Of a stretch of DNA of 64,000 nucleotides, positions 59,024-64,000 are shown piece by piece. Both the position numbers and the translations under genes were made by a program. The stretch lies in the NCBI RefSeq assembly GCF_003600685.1, contig NZ_CP032084.1, forward strand, positions 1,922,001 through 1,986,000, written 5' to 3'. Positions within the stretch are counted from its first letter, which is position 1, and each line of letters starts with the position of its first letter. Under the pieces are notes generated by a model. That model was given only the letters and a program-made list of their open reading frames with translations, was not told the origin of the DNA and did not search any database. Origin of the DNA: Achromobacter sp. B7 (GTDB lineage: Bacteria > Pseudomonadota > Gammaproteobacteria > Burkholderiales > Burkholderiaceae_B).

Positions 59024-60154
59024 ATGAATCAAGCAGTAGGCCTTGTCGGCTGGCGCGGAATGGTCGGCTCGGTGCTCATGCAACGCATGCGCGACGAGAA
59101 CGACTTCGCACTGATCGAACCGGTGTTCTTTTCCACCAGCAATGCTGGCGGCGCCGCGCCCACGTGGGCCGAAGGCGCGGGCCCGTTGCAAAATGCCTAC
59201 GACATTGATGCTCTGAAAAAACTGCCGATTATTCTGACGGCTCAAGGCGGCGACTACACGTCCGAGGTTTATCCCAAGCTGCGCGGCGCGGGCTGGAACG
59301 GCATCTGGATTGATGCGGCCAGCACCTTGCGCATGGCAGAAGACGCCATCATCGTCCTGGACCCGGTCAACCGCCCGGTCATCGACGCGGCGCTCAAGCG
59401 CGGCGTGCGCAACTTCATCGGCGGCAACTGCACGGTCAGCTGCATGCTGATGGGCCTGGCCGGCCTGTTCAACAACGACCTGGTGGAATGGATGACGTCC
59501 ATGACCTACCAGGCGGCGTCCGGCGGCGGCGCGCAGCACATGCGCGAACTGCTGACCCAATTCGGCGAGATCAACCAGGCCGTCAAGCCCTTGCTGGACG
59601 ATCCGGCGTCGGCCATTCTGGCTATCGATCGTGGCGTGCTGGCCAAGCAGAAAGATGCGTCGCTGCCGCACGAACACTTTGGCGTTCCGCTGGGCGGCAA
59701 CCTGATTCCCTGGATCGACAAGGATCTAGGCGACGGCATGTCCAAGGAAGAATGGAAGGCCGAAGTCGAGACCAACAAGATCCTGGGCCGCGGCGCCGCC
59801 TTCGGCACGCCCGCCACCCCGATCGACGGTCTGTGCGTGCGCATCGGCGCCATGCGCTGCCATAGCCAGGCCCTGACCATCAAGCTCAAGCGCGATGTGC
59901 CGCTGGACGAGATCGAAGCACTGATCGCGCAAGGCACGCAATGGGCCAAGGTGGTTCCCAACACCAAGGAAGCGACGGTTTCGGCGCTGACCCCGGTTGC
60001 CGTGACCGGCACGCTGGACATCCCGGTTGGCCGCCTGCGCAAGCTGTCGATGGGCTCGCAATACCTGGGCGCCTTCACGGTGGGCGACCAACTGCTGTGG
60101 GGCGCTGCCGAACCGCTGCGCCGCATGCTGCGCATCGCGCTGGCCGAAGCCTGA
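59024..60154 (+). CDS. asd: Aspartate-semialdehyde dehydrogenase
   Basis: A 376-residue enzyme making aspartate semialdehyde for lysine, threonine and methionine. N-terminal [17 protein letters not shown] nucleotide-binding motif, catalytic Cys in GGNCTVSC (~residue 133), and the late [11 protein letters not shown]. An AT-rich leader precedes it. It is followed by fimV and truA, the order known in Pseudomonas. Confidence 0.97.
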   Translation: MNQAVGLVGWRGMVGSVLMQRMRDENDFALIEPVFFSTSNAGGAAPTWAEGAGPLQNAYDIDALKKLPIILTAQGGDYTSEVYPKLRGAGWNGIWIDAASTLRMAEDAIIVLDPVNRPVIDAALKRGVRNFIGGNCTVSCMLMGLAGLFNNDLVEWMTSMTYQAASGGGAQHMRELLTQFGEINQAVKPLLDDPASAILAIDRGVLAKQKDASLPHEHFGVPLGGNLIPWIDKDLGDGMSKEEWKAEVETNKILGRGAAFGTPATPIDGLCVRIGAMRCHSQALTIKLKRDVPLDEIEALIAQGTQWAKVVPNTKEATVSALTPVAVTGTLDIPVGRLRKLSMGSQYLGAFTVGDQLLWGAAEPLRRMLRIALAEA

Positions 60155-60206
60155 CGCGCAGGTGTGGACGGTCGATAAAAGTGGTTTGATCGGCCGTGTA
60201 GACAAG

Positions 60207-60230
60207 CAAGGGCACCTTCGGGTGCCCTTG
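60207..60230 (+). terminator. Hairpin after asd (probable terminator)
   Basis: CAAGGGCACC-TTCG-GGTGCCCTTG, a perfect 10-bp stem with a UUCG-type loop. The following bases are only modestly T-rich (ACGTTT), so termination strength is uncertain. Confidence 0.6.
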
Positions 60231-60413
60231 ACGTTTGGACAATCGTAAAAGGGAAGCGGCGGATGTGCCCGAGAGCCAACGCCGAAGCGCCTTTCAGGTT
60301 TGTGAAACCGGCATCATCCATTACACTTTTCCCGTGAATTGAGGCCTGTTTCGCTAATATGTGGCGCGACCCGGCCAGCCCGTAATTCGACTACAAGAAC
60401 GGAATTCCAGCTT

Positions 60414-62501
60414 ATGACCCAGCGTTCGCGCCATGTGAAGCATGCCCGCCGTTTGAAAACCCTTCAATGGGCGATCGCGTTGGCGATTGGGTCGAGCATG
60501 TGCAGTTCGGCGCTGGCCATGCGGGTCGGGCATTCCCGCGTGGTGTCGGCACCGGGCGCGCCGTTGCAGGCGGTGGTTGGTTTGCAGGAATTGACGCCCG
60601 ATGAGGTGTCGTCGTTGAAGGTGTCGGTGGCGGATGAAGCCGCCTGGCAGCGCGCCGGCCTGAAGCCGCCGGTGCCGTTGGCCAGCATGGTGGTCCGCAT
60701 TGAAGACGGCATCGACGCCACGCGCAAGAACCTGCGCGTGCGCGGCACGCAGCCGCCGGCCAGCGGCGCGGTCGACCTGCTCTTGGACATCACTTCAAGT
60801 TCCGGCCAGCGCCAGGTGCAGGTCAGCGTATTGGTGCCCCTGCGCGGCACCGGCGCCGACGTGACGCCGGCCTCGGTGGGCGGCGCGGCGCGCGCGGGGG
60901 GCAGTACCGCGACGGTCAATGTGAAGCAGGGCGACAATCTCTTTGCCATTGCGCAGCGCAACGCCGTGCCCAACGCCTCGGTGTATCAGATGCTGGTGGC
61001 GTTGTGGCGCGCGAATCCAGACGCCTTTATTCAGAACAACATGAACCTGGTGCGCGCCGGGCAAAAGCTGAAGATTCCGGATGCGGCCACGGTTCGGGCG
61101 ATTGATCCGGCCGAAGCGCGCCGCATCTTTAACGAACATGCCGAAGCGTTTGCCAAGTACCGCGCCAGGGTCGGCGCGGCGGCAGGCGCCAATCCGTCGG
61201 TGGTGAAGGGGCAGGACGCGGCATCCGGCTCCGTGGCGCAACCTGGTGATACGGGCGTGGCAACGCCCGCTCCAACCCAGGACCGTGTGCGCTTGTCGAC
61301 CGGGCTGGCGGCAGGAGGCGCGGTCGCGCAGGCGGATGCGCAAGCCGACGCGAAGACATCGAACGAGCGCGCACTGAAAGACGTTGAAGGCCGCGTGAAT
61401 CAGCTGCAAAGCAATGTGGACGAGTTGAACAAGGCCGTGGCGCAGCAGGGCGGTTCGGGAACCTCGGGCGCGGGCGGCACCGGCGCGGCGGGCGGTGCGG
61501 GAGCCTCCGCAAGCGCAGGGGGCACGGGCGCGACGGGCGCTTCCGGTGCGACGGGCGGTTCCGGTGCGGCAGGCGGTTCGGGCGCAGCGGGCGGTTCGGG
61601 TGCAGCCGGTACTCCGGGCGCAACTGGTGCTCCGGGCGCAACTGGTGCTCCGGGCACGGCGGGCGCTCCCGGCGCGACGGGCGCTCCCGGCGCGGCCGGT
61701 ACCCCGGGTGCAACGGGCGCTTCCGGCGCGGCCGGTTCCCCGGGTGCAGCGGGCGCTTCCGGCGCGGCCGGTACCCCAGGTGCAACGGGCGCTTCTGGCG
61801 CGGCGGGTACCCCAGGTGCAGCGGGCGCTTCTGGCGCAGCTGGTACCCCAGGTACGGCGGGCAGTTCCGGCGTAGCCGGTACTCCGGGTGCAGCGGGCAC
61901 TCCCGGCGCCGCAGGTACTCCCGGCGCAGCGGGCACCCCAGGCGGTGCCGGTTCGACGAATAATACCGGCGCGACCGGCGCGGCGGGTGCGACTGGTACG
62001 CCCGGTAGCCCGGCCGCGTCCGGCGTTGCAGGCGCCACGGCGCCCGCGGGCGCGGCGGGTCCGGCCAGCACACCGGGCGGGGCCGGTAGCGCCGCAGCTC
62101 CAGGTGCAGCGGGCGCAACCGGCGCCGCAGGCTCTCCAGGCGCCACCGGCTCTCCAGGCGCCACCGGATCACCCGGCGCGCCTGGTGCATCCTCCTCGGA
62201 CAGCGCCCGTACGGGCACGCCGCCCGACAACGCCAAAGACCTCTCCAGCAGCATGCCCAGCTGGCTGGCGGACAATCTTCTCGTCATCGTTACCGCCTTG
62301 TTGGCGTTGATCGCCTTCGCGATCGCCTGGCTGCTGCGTCGCGCCGGCGCGCGTCGCGACGACGATGACGAGGATACCTACGCCTTTAACGAGCCGGTGC
62401 TGGACACGGCAGCGCTGAACCGCAAGCTCGATACGATCAATCTCGACCTGGACGAACCGCCCACGGACGAACCGCGCCGAGTCAGCGGTCCACGGGTTTG
62501 A
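60414..62501 (+). CDS. fimV: FimV-like LysM protein with a collagen-like tract
   Basis: A 695-residue protein. Signal region (~residues 14-36), FimV-type N-terminal domain, a LysM-like peptidoglycan-binding domain ([14 protein letters not shown]...[12 protein letters not shown], ~170-225), a coiled-coil segment (~317-344), then ~250 residues of Gly-X-Y triplets ([16 protein letters not shown] pattern, ~345-594), a membrane helix (~622-643) and a short acidic cytoplasmic tail. It lies between asd and truA as fimV does in Pseudomonas, where FimV organises the cell pole and type IV pili. The large cytoplasmic TPR domain of Pseudomonas FimV is missing. Confidence 0.88.
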   Translation: MTQRSRHVKHARRLKTLQWAIALAIGSSMCSSALAMRVGHSRVVSAPGAPLQAVVGLQELTPDEVSSLKVSVADEAAWQRAGLKPPVPLASMVVRIEDGIDATRKNLRVRGTQPPASGAVDLLLDITSSSGQRQVQVSVLVPLRGTGADVTPASVGGAARAGGSTATVNVKQGDNLFAIAQRNAVPNASVYQMLVALWRANPDAFIQNNMNLVRAGQKLKIPDAATVRAIDPAEARRIFNEHAEAFAKYRARVGAAAGANPSVVKGQDAASGSVAQPGDTGVATPAPTQDRVRLSTGLAAGGAVAQADAQADAKTSNERALKDVEGRVNQLQSNVDELNKAVAQQGGSGTSGAGGTGAAGGAGASASAGGTGATGASGATGGSGAAGGSGAAGGSGAAGTPGATGAPGATGAPGTAGAPGATGAPGAAGTPGATGASGAAGSPGAAGASGAAGTPGATGASGAAGTPGAAGASGAAGTPGTAGSSGVAGTPGAAGTPGAAGTPGAAGTPGGAGSTNNTGATGAAGATGTPGSPAASGVAGATAPAGAAGPASTPGGAGSAAAPGAAGATGAAGSPGATGSPGATGSPGAPGASSSDSARTGTPPDNAKDLSSSMPSWLADNLLVIVTALLALIAFAIAWLLRRAGARRDDDDEDTYAFNEPVLDTAALNRKLDTINLDLDEPPTDEPRRVSGPRV
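61450..62195 (+). repeat. Collagen-like Gly-X-Y coding repeat
   Basis: Roughly 250 codons of mostly uninterrupted G-x-y triplets rich in Ala, Thr, Ser and Pro. At DNA level it is a set of GC-rich imperfect 9- and 18-bp units, prone to slippage. One short break occurs at STNNTGA. Confidence 0.9.
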
Positions 62502-62504
62502 ACG

Positions 62505-63314
62505 ATGTCTAGAGTTGCATTGGGGCTGGCGTATGACGGCTCCGCTTGGCAGGGTTGGCAGACGCAGCCGCACCGGCAAACGGTGCAGGACACACTGGAG
62601 TCTGCCTTGGCAAAATTCTCCGGCGTGCAGGGCGTGGTGCCCACGATATGCGCGGGCCGCACCGATACCGGGGTGCACGGCGCGATGCAGGTGGTACACC
62701 TGGACACCGAGTTGGACCGGCGCATGGAGTCCTGGGTACGCGGTGTGAATGCGTTTCTGCCGTCCAGCGTGTCGGTGCAATGGGCGCAACAAGTGTCCGA
62801 CGAATTTCATGCGCGTTTTTCCGCGCGCGCCCGCACCTATGTGTACCTGCTGTGGCGCGGCCGGGTGCGGCCGGCTCTGTGGGCCGGGCGGGCCGGTTGG
62901 TGCTTTCAACCGCTGGATGTGCAAGCCATGCGTGCCGCCGCGCAGGCCCTGGTCGGCGAACACGATTTTTCAAGCTTCCGTTCTTCGCAATGCCAGGCCA
63001 AGCATCCGGTGCGCCAGATGCACCGGCTGGAAATCGCGGAACGCGGGCCGTTCCTGGTTTTCACCTTGAAGGCGAACGCGTTTTTGCATCACATGGTTCG
63101 CAACATCATGGGCGCGCTGCTGCAAGTGGGGCAGGGCAGGGAATCGGTGGACTGGATGGCGCAACTGCTGTCCTGGCGTGACCGTACGCGCGGAGCGCCC
63201 ACCTTCGCGCCTGACGGCCTGTACTTGGCGGCCATTGATTACCCCGCCGAGTTCGGCTTGGAAGAGCTTGATGGCGGCTCGACGTTGTTGTCGCCGTTTA
63301 CGCAGTCTTATTAG
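62505..63314 (+). CDS. truA: tRNA pseudouridine(38-40) synthase
   Basis: A 269-residue pseudouridine synthase. Catalytic Asp in [10 protein letters not shown] (~residue 53), plus family motifs [11 protein letters not shown] and [17 protein letters not shown]. Start ATG 62505, three bases after the fimV stop. Length is usual. Confidence 0.96.
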   Translation: MSRVALGLAYDGSAWQGWQTQPHRQTVQDTLESALAKFSGVQGVVPTICAGRTDTGVHGAMQVVHLDTELDRRMESWVRGVNAFLPSSVSVQWAQQVSDEFHARFSARARTYVYLLWRGRVRPALWAGRAGWCFQPLDVQAMRAAAQALVGEHDFSSFRSSQCQAKHPVRQMHRLEIAERGPFLVFTLKANAFLHHMVRNIMGALLQVGQGRESVDWMAQLLSWRDRTRGAPTFAPDGLYLAAIDYPAEFGLEELDGGSTLLSPFTQSY

Positions 63315-63374
63315 GAATTTCCAGGAAGCCGCCGTCGCCATCGCGCCTTCCATGCGCTTAAAGGAACCATTGCC

Positions 63375-64000
63375 ATGCAACGCCGCGCGTTTTTGAAACA
63401 AGCCGCCCTCGGCGCGGCAGGCAGTGCCGCGTTGGCCGCACCGGCCATCGCACAACAGGCGACGGCCATCGGACAACAGGAGCCAGTCCTCGCACAACAG
63501 ACACCGGCCGTCGCACAGCAGACGCCGGCCGTCGCACAACATACAGCACCCGTCGCACAACAGACATCGCCCAGTACAGCGCAGGCGCCAACGGTCGCAT
63601 GGCGGCTTGCGTCCAGTTTTCCAAGCGAATCGCCCACCTTGTTCGCGGGCGCGGAAGATGTTGCGCGGTATGTGTCCGAAGTGACCGACGGTCGTTTCAC
63701 GATCCAGATTTTCCCGGCAGGCGATTTGGTCCAGCCTGGCCAAGTGCTTGAAGCCGTGCAGCATCGTGTCGTGGACTGCGGGCACACCGCATCGACGCGC
63801 TACTTCGATACAGACCCTGCGCTGAGTTTTGACGCCGGCGTTCCGTTCGGGCTGAATACCCGGCAGATGAACGCCTGGATGCTTCAGGGCGAAGGCTTGG
63901 CGCTGACGCGTGTGCTGTTCGACAAGTACAACATCGTGAACTTCCCTTGTGGCTACACCGGTGCGCAGATGGGCGGGTGGTTCCGGGGCGAGGTCAAGAC
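63375..64000 (+). CDS. TRAP-type (DctP) substrate-binding protein, N-terminal part
   Basis: The frame is open from ATG 63375 (AAGGA at 63361-63364) to the window end. It has a twin-arginine-type signal (RRAFLKQAALGAAG...AIAQ), then six 7-residue (A/G)QQ-containing repeats that are not part of the fold, then the DctP domain start (VAWRLASSFPSESPTLFAGAEDVARYV and later GQVLEAVQHRVVDCGHT). TRAP periplasmic proteins deliver organic acids or similar ligands to a DctQM permease; ligand unknown and the permease genes are outside the window. Confidence 0.88.
   Translation, partial: MQRRAFLKQAALGAAGSAALAAPAIAQQATAIGQQEPVLAQQTPAVAQQTPAVAQHTAPVAQQTSPSTAQAPTVAWRLASSFPSESPTLFAGAEDVARYVSEVTDGRFTIQIFPAGDLVQPGQVLEAVQHRVVDCGHTASTRYFDTDPALSFDAGVPFGLNTRQMNAWMLQGEGLALTRVLFDKYNIVNFPCGYTGAQMGGWFRGEVK
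63447..63572 (+). repeat. Six 21-bp tandem repeats in the TRAP protein gene
   Basis: Six consecutive 21-base units starting at 63447, 63468, 63489, 63510, 63531 and 63552, each encoding a (I/L/V)(A/G)QQ-type heptapeptide such as VAQQTPA. In frame, so copy changes lengthen or shorten the linker without frameshift. Confidence 0.9.

Noticed and set aside
61400..62287. A Pro/Ala-rich minus-strand frame opposite the collagen-like tract
   Set aside because: Antisense of Gly-X-Y codons automatically gives Pro/Ala repeats; no start context or neighbours support it.

Overview
The window reads as a chromosomal segment of a high-GC betaproteobacterium of the family Alcaligenaceae, most like Achromobacter or Bordetella. 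The evidence is family-level recognition: a 70-residue S21, an rpsU-dnaG-rpoD order, an asd-fimV-truA block next to leuCDB, a BrkB/YihY protein, and a LapD/LapG adhesin system of the kind reported in Bordetella bronchiseptica (adhesin BrtA). The species call is inference; no database was searched.

Layout. 1-7366 is housekeeping: the end of purA, a phosphoribosyltransferase, the macromolecular-synthesis genes rpsU-dnaG-rpoD, a CAU-anticodon tRNA and a cold-shock protein. 7371-8958 is a small accessory patch on the minus strand (SRAP-family DNA-protein crosslink protein plus two small hypotheticals). 9339-18.5 kb is a compact Tad/Flp (type IVb) pilus locus with tight or overlapping gene junctions: Flp-type pilin, TadG-like and TadE-like proteins, an unknown exported protein, CpaB/RcpC, the CpaC/RcpA secretin, an FHA-TadA fusion ATPase, TadB, TadC, and a DUF192 gene that runs without a stop into the antisense of a convergent membrane-protein gene. 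18.4-25.3 kb is mixed metabolism and membrane genes (thrB, dusA, CBS protein, BrkB/YihY, DUF2069, selO).

25.4-31.6 kb is a signalling cluster: an OmpR-type response regulator convergent with a histidine kinase that is translationally coupled to a LapD-like protein, then an EAL phosphodiesterase with intact catalytic motifs. After aroC and an M48 lipoprotein peptidase comes the dominant feature, 33.7-55.1 kb: a complete Lap-type adhesion system on the minus strand, in transcription order TolC-like outer-membrane protein, a 70-residue small protein, type I secretion ATPase, HlyD-type adaptor, LuxR-family regulator, a 4193-residue VCBS/VWA/RTX adhesin with a retention module, LapG protease and LapD receptor. 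The likely logic, from the Pseudomonas fluorescens paradigm, is that c-di-GMP-bound LapD sequesters LapG so the adhesin stays on the surface, and low c-di-GMP frees LapG to cut the adhesin loose. The second LapD-like protein and the phosphodiesterase 2-8 kb away suggest extra input into that switch.

55.6-64 kb is leuCDB, asd, a FimV-like polar/LysM protein carrying a long collagen-like Gly-X-Y tract, truA, and the start of a TRAP-type substrate-binding protein with six 21-bp repeats after its signal peptide.
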